DNA of 64,000 bases from Adhaeribacter swui (GTDB lineage Bacteria > Bacteroidota > Bacteroidia > Cytophagales > Hymenobacteraceae). Under the pieces are notes generated by a model. The model was given only the letters and a program-made list of their open reading frames with translations. It had not been told where the DNA came from and did not search any database. This document shows, one piece after another, positions 37,955 through 47,522 of the stretch (positions within the stretch are counted from its first letter, which is position 1; each line of letters opens with the position of its first letter). The stretch covers positions 3,478,585-3,542,584 of the forward strand of contig NZ_CP055156.1 of NCBI RefSeq assembly GCF_014217805.1, in the 5' to 3' direction. A program made the position numbers and the translations under genes.

Positions 37955-38482
37955 ATGGTCACTCCTAAGCCTTATGTACGCATGTTGAAATATTGGTACA
38001 CGTTGGTGTTTCTATTTTTTACCGTTATTCCGCTGCGGGCCCAATCTAAACTCAAATCAGATGGAGCGTCCGATAAAAAGGCAATAGGAGCTGTGGTGCA
38101 AACCTTATTTGATAGCATGTGGGCTGGCGATAGTACAAAAGCCCGGTCGGTTATGGCGCCTAATCTGCGCCTGATTATAATTGCAAAAAATCCGGAAGGA
38201 GAAATGGTAACCCGTGAAACTTCGGGTAAGCAGTTTTTAAAAATGCTGGCCTCGCAGCCCGCCAAAACCCTCGACGAACGATCCTGGAACGGCCAGTTGC
38301 AGGTAGATGGCGATTTAGCTTCGTATTGGTGCGAGTATGCTTTCTTTAATGCGGGTAAGTTTAGCCACTGCGGGGTCGATGTGTTTCAATTATACCGCTC
38401 CCCGCAAGGCTGGAAAATCGTGAACCTGGCCTACAACATGCGCCGCGATAATTGCGACATGCAAGCCATTCCGCCCCGGTAA
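37955..38482 (+). CDS. NTF2-like (SnoaL/DUF4440-type) secreted protein
   Basis: Exported small protein with a cone-shaped NTF2 fold. After a signal peptide (best from ATG 37982, MLKYWYTLVFLFFTVIPLRAQ) come IGAVVQTLFDSMWAGDSTKARSVMAP (helix with W at the pocket), LRLIIIAKNPEG, and the strands LQVDGDLASYWCEYAFFNAGKFSHCGVDVFQLYRS and GWKIVNLAYNMRRDNC. This is the layout of DUF4440/nuclear-transport-factor-2-like proteins. Substrate or role unknown. Confidence 0.8.
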   Translation: MVTPKPYVRMLKYWYTLVFLFFTVIPLRAQSKLKSDGASDKKAIGAVVQTLFDSMWAGDSTKARSVMAPNLRLIIIAKNPEGEMVTRETSGKQFLKMLASQPAKTLDERSWNGQLQVDGDLASYWCEYAFFNAGKFSHCGVDVFQLYRSPQGWKIVNLAYNMRRDNCDMQAIPPR

Positions 38483-38497
38483 ATTTTTAAGAATTTA

Positions 38498-38540
38498 AAA
38501 AATCAGCCATATCACTTGCTTTCAAACTATGCTGATTTTA
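38498..38540. terminator. Hairpin between convergent genes
   Basis: AAAATCAGC (38498-38506) and GCTGATTTT (38531-38539) pair across a 24-nt loop between the NTF2-like gene and pth, which are convergent. The T/A flanks could serve both directions. The long loop makes it a moderate candidate. Confidence 0.38.
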
Positions 38541-38547
38541 GCGTAAT

Positions 38548-39195
38548 TTATTTGGTGTTGAAGAAATTCATGGTACGTTCCAGGCCAATAGTACCGAACG
38601 AAATGCTCATTTCGGCGGCTTTTTCAATTAAACCAGGCAGTTCCACTTGCTCATCCGGCGTAAAAGGGCTGAGTACGTAATCTACCTGGCGGCCTTTGGC
38701 AAATTGGGCATCTACGCCAAAACGCAACCGGGGATAATCCTGCGAACCCAGGGTTTCTTCGATGTGCTTGAGGCCATTGTGCCCACCCGCCGAGCCTTTG
38801 GCCCGCATGCGCAATTTGCCATACGGTAAAGCTAAATCGTCGGTGATTACCAGCATTTGGCTGGCCGGAATTTTTAAACTATTTAACCAATGACTTACCG
38901 CTTTCCCGCTTAAGTTCATGTAGGTAGTTGGTTTTACTAAAGTAAAAGACCGGCCTTTGGTTTTTATTTCGGTTACAAAGCTATGCCGGCCGGTGTCAAA
39001 AGTGGCTCCATGTTTTTTAGCCAGGTAATCCAGAACCATAAAACCAATGTTATGCCGGGTGTTGGCGTATTCCGGGCCAATGTTTCCTAAACCAACTAAT
39101 AAATATTTCATCTCGCGTGGTACGTCTGTAGCTGCTGCTGCCTTTTGGGAGTCAGCGGCCAAGTAATTTTTAAATTTTTGAAAAATCTTTAACAA
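38548..39195 (-). CDS. pth: Peptidyl-tRNA hydrolase
   Basis: Pth releases amino acids or peptides from dropped-off peptidyl-tRNA. The catalytic domain begins at residue 29 (MKYLLVGLGNIGPEYANTRHN, with the catalytic His in TRHNIG), and continues LVKPTTYMNLSGKAV, VITDDLALPYGKLRMRAKGSAGGHNGLKHI. An N-terminal extension (MLKIFQKFKNYLAADSQKAA) of 28 residues precedes it; similar extensions are common in Bacteroidota, but ATG 39111 would start exactly at the domain. The extension is partly encoded by the window's A/T palindrome. Followed upstream by rplY/ctc, a common pairing. Confidence 0.95.
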   Translation of the reverse strand: MLKIFQKFKNYLAADSQKAAAATDVPREMKYLLVGLGNIGPEYANTRHNIGFMVLDYLAKKHGATFDTGRHSFVTEIKTKGRSFTLVKPTTYMNLSGKAVSHWLNSLKIPASQMLVITDDLALPYGKLRMRAKGSAGGHNGLKHIEETLGSQDYPRLRFGVDAQFAKGRQVDYVLSPFTPDEQVELPGLIEKAAEMSISFGTIGLERTMNFFNTK

Positions 39196-39269
39196 CGAGT
39201 ATTTTTAAAAAAGTAGCAAGCCTGTATCGTAATTTGTTCGGGAAAAGCTTACGGGCTTTATTAAAAGCA

Positions 39270-39303
39270 AAAATCCCACCGGTAGAAAACAGATGGGATT
39301 TTG
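39270..39303 (-). terminator. Intrinsic terminator after rplY/ctc
   Basis: On the minus strand AAAATCCCA pairs with TGGGATTTT, with a further partial inner stem, and a TTTT run follows. It begins about 20 bp after the L25 stop codon and separates rplY from pth. Confidence 0.75.
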
Positions 39304-39322
39304 TACAAAAAAATAAAATAAA

Positions 39323-39892
39323 TTATTTCTCGTTTTGCTGTTGCTTAAGCGCCCGCGGAATAGTTACGGTAGCTACCGGCGAAGCAGGGTTAGATAAAAT
39401 AGTATAGTTAGCTGCCTGAATTTTATTAACTTTTACCGAACGACCTAATTCTAAGTCGGAGATATCTACATCAATGTAATCAGGCAGGTTAGCTGGTAAA
39501 GCTTTAATTTTAAGTTTTCTTAATTTAGAAACCAGTTTACCCCCGGCTAATACTCCTGGCGATACACCTACAAAACGAACCGGAACTTCAATTTTAACTT
39601 CTTTGTCTTCGCTTAATTCCAGGAAGTCAACATGCAGCAACATATCGTTTACCGGGTGAAACTGAATGTCCTGCATTACAGCCCGGTAGTGTGTACCTTC
39701 AATATTTAAATCCACGATATGTACTTCGGGAGAGTACACTAAATCACGAAATAAAATGGCTGGTGAATAAAAAGCTACTTGCTCCGAGCCACCGTATAAT
39801 ACACACGGTACATTAGCTTCGGCGCGCAGATCCTTTGAATCTTTTTTACCGAGATTTGCTCTTTTAAACCCTATAATCTCTAAAGTTTTCAT
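39323..39892 (-). CDS. rplY: Ribosomal protein bL25 (Ctc form)
   Basis: 50S protein L25 of the longer TL5/Ctc type, 189 residues, binding 5S rRNA. Start MKTLEIIGFKRANLGKKDSKDLRAEANVPCVLYGG is typical of Bacteroidota L25. Then HIVDLNIEGTHYRAVMQDIQFHPVNDMLLHVDFLEL, and the C-terminal beta domain VPVRFVGVSPGVLAGGKLVSKLRKLKI. Ends in a short basic tail. Followed by pth. Confidence 0.95.
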   Translation of the reverse strand: MKTLEIIGFKRANLGKKDSKDLRAEANVPCVLYGGSEQVAFYSPAILFRDLVYSPEVHIVDLNIEGTHYRAVMQDIQFHPVNDMLLHVDFLELSEDKEVKIEVPVRFVGVSPGVLAGGKLVSKLRKLKIKALPANLPDYIDVDISDLELGRSVKVNKIQAANYTILSNPASPVATVTIPRALKQQQNEK

Positions 39893-40066
39893 TAATAAAA
39901 TTTTTAATAATTGTTTTTAGCCGAAAAATCATGGTCGGCTTTCCATGTTTATTTTTAGCCCGCAGTCTACTGTTGATAGACCCCAGATTTAAATTACTTA
40001 TTGTTAAAGGTTAAAAATTTAAAAAATTAACTTTCTAACCTTTCAACTTTCTAACCTTCCAACCAA

Positions 40067-40993
40067 CTACAAAAACAGCGAGCTGATAGATTCGTGGGTT
40101 ACCACGTTGCTAATGGCCCGGGCAAATAAATCGGCAAAAGATAAAACTTTAATTTTAGAAGATTCCTGCCGCAACGGTATGGTGTTGGAAACAACTAATT
40201 CTTCGAGTACCGAATTTTCAATACGCTCGTAAGCCGGGCCCGATAAAACCGCGTGGGTCGCAATGGCTCGCACGCTATTGGCACCTTTTTCTTTTAACAA
40301 GTTTGCGGCCAAAGTAATGGTTCCGGCCGTATCTACCATATCATCCACCAGAATTACGTCCATGCCTTCTACGTTACCGATAACTTGCATGCTGGCTACT
40401 TCGTTGGCTCGGGCGCGGTGTTTATCGCACACTACTAATTCCGCGCCGAAACGCTTCGCAAAAGTACGGGCACGTACTAAACCGCCCACGTCCGGCGAAG
40501 CAAAAATTAAATTATCTAAATTTAAATTTTTGATGTAGGGCACAAAAATAGCGGAACCATCCAGATGATCTACCGGAATATCGAAGAAGCCTTGAATCTG
40601 ACCGGCGTGTAAATCGCAGGTCATTAACCGGTCGGCGCCGGCTGCTTGAATGGCATCGGCTACTACTTTAGCGCCTATGGCTACCCGGGGCTTATCTTTC
40701 CGGTCTTGGCGGGCGTACCCGTAATAAGGAACTACTACGGCTACCTGCGTGGCCGATGCCCGCTTAGCGGCATCTACCATCAGCATTAATTCCATTAAAT
40801 TATCAGAAGGAGGGAAGGTAGACTGAATCAGGAAAACGTGACAACCGCGTACTGATTCGTTGAAGCTCGCAGAAATTTCGCCATCGCTAAACTTTTGTAA
40901 GCTGATATCCCCCAGCGTAGTGCCGTAGGCGGCGGCAATTTTCTCGGCCAGTTGGACCGATTGCGAACCCGAAAAGATTTTGACCTGCGCCAT
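40067..40993 (-). CDS. prs: Ribose-phosphate pyrophosphokinase
   Basis: PRPP synthase, 308 residues, makes phosphoribosyl pyrophosphate for purine, pyrimidine, His and Trp synthesis. Shown by SGSQSVQLAEKIA at the start, FSDGEISASFNESVRG, VVPYYGYARQDRKDKPR, the metal/ribose region DLHAGQIQGFFDIPVDHL, and the PRPP loop VDDMVDTAGTI. It sits next to rplY as in many bacteria. Downstream of it lies a pyrimidine-rich tract with repeated AACTTTCTAACC-like words (40026-40062). Confidence 0.97.
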   Translation of the reverse strand: MAQVKIFSGSQSVQLAEKIAAAYGTTLGDISLQKFSDGEISASFNESVRGCHVFLIQSTFPPSDNLMELMLMVDAAKRASATQVAVVVPYYGYARQDRKDKPRVAIGAKVVADAIQAAGADRLMTCDLHAGQIQGFFDIPVDHLDGSAIFVPYIKNLNLDNLIFASPDVGGLVRARTFAKRFGAELVVCDKHRARANEVASMQVIGNVEGMDVILVDDMVDTAGTITLAANLLKEKGANSVRAIATHAVLSGPAYERIENSVLEELVVSNTIPLRQESSKIKVLSFADLFARAISNVVTHESISSLFL

Positions 40994-41036
40994 TTTAAAA
41001 AACTATGAGTTGAATGTAAAGTCTGTTAAAGAGGGG

Positions 41037-41044
41037 CAAAAGTA
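41037..41044 (-). promoter_or_regulatory. Candidate -7 box for prs
   Basis: CAAAAGTA on + is TACTTTTG on the minus strand, matching TAnnTTTG exactly, about 43 bp before the prs ATG. No clear TTTG at -33. Confidence 0.42.
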
Positions 41045-41166
41045 CAGGATAAACCGCAATCGTGCACGCACTATTTTTTATTTAATTCCAACCCGGCTAT
41101 TAACAAAATTAACAATGCGCTTCGTTCGGAAAATCCAAAGTGGCACATTGTTAATTTCTTTTTTTG

Positions 41167-41239
41167 TTGTCCGACCAGGTTTCGAACCTGGACTCTTCTG
41201 AACCAAAATCAGACGTGTTGCCAGTTACACCATCGGACA
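41167..41239 (-). tRNA. tRNA-Gln (UUG)
   Basis: A 73-nt cloverleaf on the minus strand. Acceptor arm TGTCCGA/TCGGACA with discriminator A; D arm GTG...CAC; anticodon stem TCTGA/TCAGA with loop TTTTGGT, so anticodon TTG; T arm CCAGG-TTCGAAA-CCTGG. No CCA is encoded. It lies between purL and prs. Confidence 0.95.
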
Positions 41240-41323
41240 ATTTCCCGCTCTATTACTGATTGGGAGCACAAATATACGGGGAAGAATTAAGATTCAAAAT
41301 TTCTGCAACAAAAAAATTAAGCC

Positions 41324-43549
41324 TTATTGCATGATTTTTTCTAAGGCCGTGTCGTACAGGTTTTTAATTTCTGCAATGTCATGAAAAGTTTCGCCATCAA
41401 TGCGGCAAAGCTGCGCATGAACAGTACCCAGGTGTTCAAAAGCGGTATTTTGCTCCGCCAGTAAAGTTTCAAATGCCTCTTTTTGCTCCGGACTAACCGA
41501 CACCAACACGCGGCTTTGACTCTCGCCAAACAAATATGCATCCTTCCGGAATTCACCGTTGGTGTGCACCTCAAAACCCAGCTCGTTTGGCATTGCCGAT
41601 TCCACTAAGGCAATATACAACCCACCATCCGATAAGTCGTGCACCGACTGACCTAAATTTTGTTGGATAAGCGCTTTTACGGTGGTTTGTACTTTTAATT
41701 CTTCGTCCAGGTCAAAAGCCGGGGCAGGCGATAATTTTACGTTCTGGTACGAATACAAATACTCCGAAGAATTAATATCGTTTTTGGATTCGCCAACCAA
41801 GTAAATTAAATCGCCCGCTTTTTGGAACGCCAGGGTAGTAGCGTTTTCTTTTTGTTCTACTAAACCCAACATACCAATGGTAGGCGTCGGGAATACCGGG
41901 CCTTCGTCGGAAGACTGGTTGTAAAAGCTTACGTTACCACCCGTAACCGGAGTGCCAAATTTTTCGCAGGCTTTTTTCATACCTTTAATGGCGCCCACAA
42001 ACTGCCAGTAAACTTCGGGCACGTAGGGATTACCAAAATTTAAGCAGTTGGTAATGGCTAAGGGTTCGCCGCCGGAGCACACAATATTCCGGGCCGCTTC
42101 GGCCACAGCAATGGCGCAGCCTTCTTCGGGGTTGGCGTTTACGTAACGGCTGTTGCAATCTACGGTAATAGCAATCGCCTTATCCGAGCCTTTTACTTTT
42201 ACAATGGCCGCATCGCTGGGCGCATTGGTGGTCATGGTGGCAGTGCCTACCATGGAGTCGTACTGCTGCGATACCCAGCGGCGCGAACAGATATTGGGGT
42301 GTTGTACCAGGTGTTCCGCAATTTGTTTAAGCTCCTCCAGCGAGGTTGGCTCGGTTACCTGGTTAATGTTAAATTTAAAAGTTTCCTGAAAGTAAGCGGG
42401 CTCGCGGTACTCGCGGTGATACACCGGAGCGCCACCACCCAGTACTAAATCTTCCGCCGGTACATCGGCTACTAATTCGCCGTTTTGGTAATAGCGTAAA
42501 CGTTTGGTATCCGTAACTAAAGCTATTTGCTCGCAGTACAAATCCCATTTATCGCAAATCTGGTAAATTAAATCTTCGGAGCCTTTTTCCATTACTACCA
42601 GCATGCGTTCCTGGCTCTCGGAAAGTAAAATTTCAAAAGGCTGCATGTTGGCCTGGCGGGTAGGCACTTTATCGAGCCATACATCCATGCCGCTTTCGCC
42701 TTTGGCGCTCATTTCGGAAGTAGAGCAGGTAATACCGGCGGCGCCCATATCCTGCATGCCCACTACTTTACCGGTAGCCAAAACTTCTAGTGTAGCTTCC
42801 AGTAATAATTTTTCCTGAAAAGGGTCGCCTACCTGTACCGAAGGTAATTTTTCGGCGGAAGCTTCGCTGATGTCTTCGGAAGCAAATGTAGCCCCATGAA
42901 TACCATCTTTACCGGTAGCAGACCCAATAATAAATACCGGGTTACCTACGCCGTGCGCGGTAGCCGATGCCGTTTTGCCAACTTCCACGATGCCTGCCGA
43001 AAACGCATTTACCAATGGGTTTACATTATAGCAATCATCAAAAAACAACTCGCCGCCTACCGTTGGTATACCAAAAGCATTGCCGTAATCGCCGATGCCT
43101 TTTACTACGCCGCGCAGCAACCGTTTGGTTTTATCACTGGCCAGGTTACCAAAACGCAACGAATTAAGCTGCGCAATAGGCCGGGCTCCCATGGTAAAAA
43201 TATCGCGGTTAATGCCACCTACGCCGGTAGCCGCCCCTTGGTACGGTTCAATGGCCGATGGGTGATTATGCGATTCAATTTTAAAAGAACAGGCCAGACC
43301 GTTACCAATATCTACCAGTCCCGCGTTTTCTTCGCCGGCTTCGGCCAGCATGCGGGGCGAGGTTTTAGGCAAAGTTTTAAGCCAAACAATAGAGTTTTTA
43401 TAAGAACAGTGCTCCGACCACATTACCGAAAAAATACTTAACTCGGTAAAGTTGGGCGTCCGTCCTAAAATAGATTTAATTTTTTCAAATTCTTCTTCCA
43501 GCAAGCCAAGCTTTTTGGCTGTCTCGAAAGTTGGGAGCGATTGTTCCAC
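41324..43549 (-). CDS. purL: Phosphoribosylformylglycinamidine synthase subunit PurL
   Basis: Small-type PurL (741 residues), the synthase subunit of FGAM synthase, which needs separate PurS and PurQ. Features: [16 protein letters not shown], the ATP/metal region [65 protein letters not shown], and [21 protein letters not shown] at the end. Single gene followed by tRNA-Gln. Confidence 0.97.
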   Translation of the reverse strand: MEQSLPTFETAKKLGLLEEEFEKIKSILGRTPNFTELSIFSVMWSEHCSYKNSIVWLKTLPKTSPRMLAEAGEENAGLVDIGNGLACSFKIESHNHPSAIEPYQGAATGVGGINRDIFTMGARPIAQLNSLRFGNLASDKTKRLLRGVVKGIGDYGNAFGIPTVGGELFFDDCYNVNPLVNAFSAGIVEVGKTASATAHGVGNPVFIIGSATGKDGIHGATFASEDISEASAEKLPSVQVGDPFQEKLLLEATLEVLATGKVVGMQDMGAAGITCSTSEMSAKGESGMDVWLDKVPTRQANMQPFEILLSESQERMLVVMEKGSEDLIYQICDKWDLYCEQIALVTDTKRLRYYQNGELVADVPAEDLVLGGGAPVYHREYREPAYFQETFKFNINQVTEPTSLEELKQIAEHLVQHPNICSRRWVSQQYDSMVGTATMTTNAPSDAAIVKVKGSDKAIAITVDCNSRYVNANPEEGCAIAVAEAARNIVCSGGEPLAITNCLNFGNPYVPEVYWQFVGAIKGMKKACEKFGTPVTGGNVSFYNQSSDEGPVFPTPTIGMLGLVEQKENATTLAFQKAGDLIYLVGESKNDINSSEYLYSYQNVKLSPAPAFDLDEELKVQTTVKALIQQNLGQSVHDLSDGGLYIALVESAMPNELGFEVHTNGEFRKDAYLFGESQSRVLVSVSPEQKEAFETLLAEQNTAFEHLGTVHAQLCRIDGETFHDIAEIKNLYDTALEKIMQ

Positions 43550-43571
43550 GGGTTGCGGTTTTGATTTGCCG

Positions 43572-43605
43572 CAAAATTAGAAATTTCTATTTTACGGACT
43601 TCAAA
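43572..43605 (-). promoter_or_regulatory. Candidate purL promoter
   Basis: Minus-strand TTTG (43605-43602) and TAATTTTG (43579-43572) match the Bacteroidota -33 and -7 boxes, with a 22-bp spacer, slightly over the usual 19-20. The predicted start lies about 20 bp before the ATG. Confidence 0.45.
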
Positions 43606-43696
43606 AAATGTGATATTTTAAAAATCCTTGCTTTGTTACTACTAAAAAAAGCAGGATTAAGTATTTATAAAGAAACGATAAGCAACAGGCAGGTAA

Positions 43697-44278
43697 TTAC
43701 CGGCTTAACAAGTAGCCCAAAGAAAGTTGGAAAACTACGTTGCGGGCTTCGGTAGGCTTGTTTAATACGCGGGCATAGGGCTCCGATAAATCGGTTAGGT
43801 AACGCAAGCTTACAAACGTGCCGGTGCCTACGTGCGCCCCAACTCCGGCGGCTACGCCAAATGCGGTGCTTTTGGTCCAGTTCTTTGTATCGGTTTCGGT
43901 GCCGCCACTTTTAAGTTTAGATGCCGTTAAAAAAGAAAGTTGCGGCCCGCCTTCAAAAAACAAGGTGCCGGTGTCTACCTTTAATAATAAGGGTACATCA
44001 ATGTAGTTTACTTTGCCTTCGGAACTCACGCTGGCATTTTTGTATTCAAAACCTTTTTGCGAATAAACCACTTCGGGCTGAATAGAAAGTAAATCGGAAA
44101 AGCCCCAGTTAAAAACCAGACCACCGTGAAACTTTAATTTATAAGAAAAATCGTTATTGGTACCGGTGTTCCGGAGCGAAGCTAAATTGCCCCCGATTTT
44201 AAAACCGGTTCTAATGTTTTGCGCCTGAACGCTGGCTACTGATAAAAACGTGACAACCAGAATAAGATACTTTTTCAT
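43697..44278 (-). CDS. Outer-membrane beta-barrel (PorT-like) protein
   Basis: Small barrel protein of the PorT/OmpW-like outer_membrane_beta-barrel group. Frame open from 44338, but ATG 44278 (MKKYLILVVTFLSVASVQAQ) yields a proper signal peptide and 193 residues. Mature start NIRTGFKIGGNLASLR and LKFHGGLVFNWGFSDLLSIQPEVVYSQKGFEY are typical, with later strands YIDVPLLLKVDTGTLFFEGGPQLSFL and a final aromatic-rich strand. Function unknown. Confidence 0.86.
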   Translation of the reverse strand: MKKYLILVVTFLSVASVQAQNIRTGFKIGGNLASLRNTGTNNDFSYKLKFHGGLVFNWGFSDLLSIQPEVVYSQKGFEYKNASVSSEGKVNYIDVPLLLKVDTGTLFFEGGPQLSFLTASKLKSGGTETDTKNWTKSTAFGVAAGVGAHVGTGTFVSLRYLTDLSEPYARVLNKPTEARNVVFQLSLGYLLSR

Positions 44279-44313
44279 AAAAAATTTTAAAAAAGAGAAA
44301 TTTTGATACCGGG

Positions 44314-44321
44314 CAAAATTA
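44314..44321 (-). promoter_or_regulatory. Candidate -7 box for the barrel protein
   Basis: CAAAATTA on + reads TAATTTTG on the minus strand, 36 bp before the ATG at 44278. A CAAA at 44336 is too near to be the -33 element at normal spacing. Confidence 0.33.
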
Positions 44322-44607
44322 AAAAAATAACTATCCAAACGGTTTAATTTATTCTGAATTCCGGAAAATGCCGGTTAGATCTTTTTATATTAAAGCAATT
44401 TATAAAATAGATGCTACAGCAAAAGATTCAGGCTAAATTACCTGACTAATTAAAACAGCGTAGTGGCTAAACAAAATGCAGTAACTTAACCTGCCGGAAA
44501 GCTTAAAATTTTAAAAAAGTGTAAGCCAACCAGATACTTTAGGGGCTATGCCGGCAGCGCAGTTAGAAAAAACTGAATTTTACCGCAAAACTTTTAGAAT
44601 ATAGTAA

Positions 44608-44638
44608 TTTGAATTAAGAGAAATAAGCGTTAGTTTTG
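44608..44638 (+). promoter_or_regulatory. Promoter of atpDC
   Basis: TTTG at 44608-44611, a 19-bp spacer, then TAGTTTTG at 44631-44638: an exact fit to the Bacteroidota sigma-A consensus TTTG-N19-TAnnTTTG. The predicted RNA start near 44645 gives a 5' leader of about 43 nt before atpD. Confidence 0.8.
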
Positions 44639-44687
44639 CGGCTTGAAAACAGATTCATCTGATTCTATCTATCTTAATATAAACTAA

Positions 44688-46193
<1,506 letters not shown>

Positions 46194-46203
46194 TTATTTA
46201 GTT

Positions 46204-46275
46204 AAAAGTTATGAGTGAAGGGTTCAGAGTGCAATATCTTTAAAACTCATAACTCATAACTTTAAACTCATAACT
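46204..46275. repeat. Repeated ACTCATAACT words between atpD and atpC
   Basis: The 89-bp atpD-atpC gap holds AAAAGTTATGAGT (46204-46216) and three partly overlapping ACTCATAACT copies (46245-46275). The first word is complementary to ACTCATAACTTT at 46252-46263 (12 bp), so the leader of atpC can form a hairpin with alternatives. Confidence 0.6.
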
Positions 46276-46282
46276 CACAAAC

Positions 46283-46528
46283 ATGTATCTAGAAATTATT
46301 ACCCCTGACCAGAAGGTATTTGAAGGTGAAGTGGCTGGTGCCAAATTCCCGGGTACTCTGGGCTCTTTTGAGGTACTTAATAATCATGCGCCCATTATCA
46401 GCACCTTGGAAAATGGCGAGATTCGAATAACAACCGCAGCCGGTCCCCAGTTTTTTCAGGTTGATGGTGGTGTAGTAGAGGTATTGAACAACCGCATTAT
46501 TGTACTGGCCGAATCTATTTCTGCTTAA
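46283..46528 (+). CDS. atpC: F1F0 ATP synthase subunit epsilon, short form
   Basis: Central-stalk epsilon subunit of only 81 residues. It holds the whole N-terminal beta-sandwich (MYLEIITPDQKVFEGEVAGAKFPGTLGSFEVLNNHAPI...VDGGVVEVLNNRIIVLAE) but not the C-terminal helix pair that inhibits ATP hydrolysis in E. coli. Short forms like this are usual in Bacteroidota. Ends before a strong terminator. Confidence 0.95.
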   Translation: MYLEIITPDQKVFEGEVAGAKFPGTLGSFEVLNNHAPIISTLENGEIRITTAAGPQFFQVDGGVVEVLNNRIIVLAESISA

Positions 46529-46552
46529 GCTATTATAAGTATAAGTTTTTGT

Positions 46553-46590
46553 AAAAGCGCCTCCTTCTGATCAGAGGGAGGCGCTTTTAT
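46553..46590 (+). terminator. Intrinsic terminator of atpDC
   Basis: AAAAGCGCCTCC and GGAGGCGCTTTT form a perfect 12-bp stem with a loop of about 12 nt, followed by TATTTTAATTTTTTT. Begins 25 bp after the atpC stop. Confidence 0.9.
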
Positions 46591-46698
46591 TTTAATTTTT
46601 TTGTAAAGCTTATGAGGAGAAAGGCCGTGCTTGTATTTTATAGTTATCTTGTACAAGCTTATAATTAATAATTTTTAAAATTTAAGTAAGATTACGGC

Positions 46699-47313
46699 AT
46701 GCGGCTTCTGGTTTTTATATGGGTTTGTCTATTTAAATTAAGTTTTTGTTTAGGCCAGGATGCGTGGGAACTGCGCCGAAATGAAAACGGAATAGCAGTA
46801 TATAGCCGGAAAGTGGCGGATGCGTCGTTTAAAGAAATTAAGGTAGAATGTGCGTTGCCCGGTACCCCAGCACAGCTTATCCGGATAATAAAAGATGTGC
46901 CTCATCACTCGGACTGGGTGTATGGTGTTAAAAAGGCTAGTATTTTAAAAAAGAAATCGGACTATAACTTTATTTACCACACCGAATCGGATATGCCCTG
47001 GCCAGTTACCGACCGGGATTTAGTGGCCGAAAATACCATTCATCCAATGGATAAAAACGGCCGGGTTACGATAGAGATCCATAGTTTAAAAGATTATTTG
47101 CCGGAAACTAAAGGCTTTGTGCGGGTACCTTACTCCGCCGCCAGTTGGGATATTTTACCTTTGCCGGAGAATAAAATTAAAGTAACCTACATTTTTCGGG
47201 TTAACCCCGGGGGAGCAATTCCGGCCTGGTTGGTAAATGCCACTATTGCGGCGGGGCCATATAATAGCTTTATGAAACTGCGCGAGATACTAGAAAGTGG
47301 CAAGTACAAATAA
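46699..47313 (+). CDS. START-domain lipid-binding protein, secreted
   Basis: A 204-residue protein with a signal peptide (MRLLVFIWVCLFKLSFCLGQ) and one START domain: WELRRNENGIAVYSRKVADASFKEIKVEC, VPHHSDWVYGVKKASIL, FIYHTESDMPWPVTDRDLVAENTI (a well-kept START signature), and PGGAIPAWLVNATIAAGPYNSFMKLREIL. START domains bind a single lipid. The ligand here is unknown. Flanked by terminators on both sides, so a single-gene unit. Confidence 0.88.
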   Translation: MRLLVFIWVCLFKLSFCLGQDAWELRRNENGIAVYSRKVADASFKEIKVECALPGTPAQLIRIIKDVPHHSDWVYGVKKASILKKKSDYNFIYHTESDMPWPVTDRDLVAENTIHPMDKNGRVTIEIHSLKDYLPETKGFVRVPYSAASWDILPLPENKIKVTYIFRVNPGGAIPAWLVNATIAAGPYNSFMKLREILESGKYK

Positions 47314-47351
47314 AAAAGGTAGCTCCCGAATTATCAGGAGCTACCTTTTTT
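47313..47351. terminator. Bidirectional terminator
   Basis: AAAAAGGTAGCTCC (47313-47326) pairs perfectly with GGAGCTACCTTTTT (47337-47350) over 14 bp, with A-run and T-run on either side, so it can end transcripts from both the START gene and the convergent esterase gene. Confidence 0.88.
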
Positions 47352-47522
47352 ATTTGAAGCTGTTTCGTATTTATAAAAGTCAGAGGCAACCTTCGCCTTT
47401 GGGGGTGTCTGCACCACCAAAACGGGATAGCTCTACAAAATACTACTTCTAAATGCTTCTAGCTGGTACCTTTAATTATTACATTTTAAAATGCTAAACA
47501 GATTCTTTATTAAAATTCGAAT

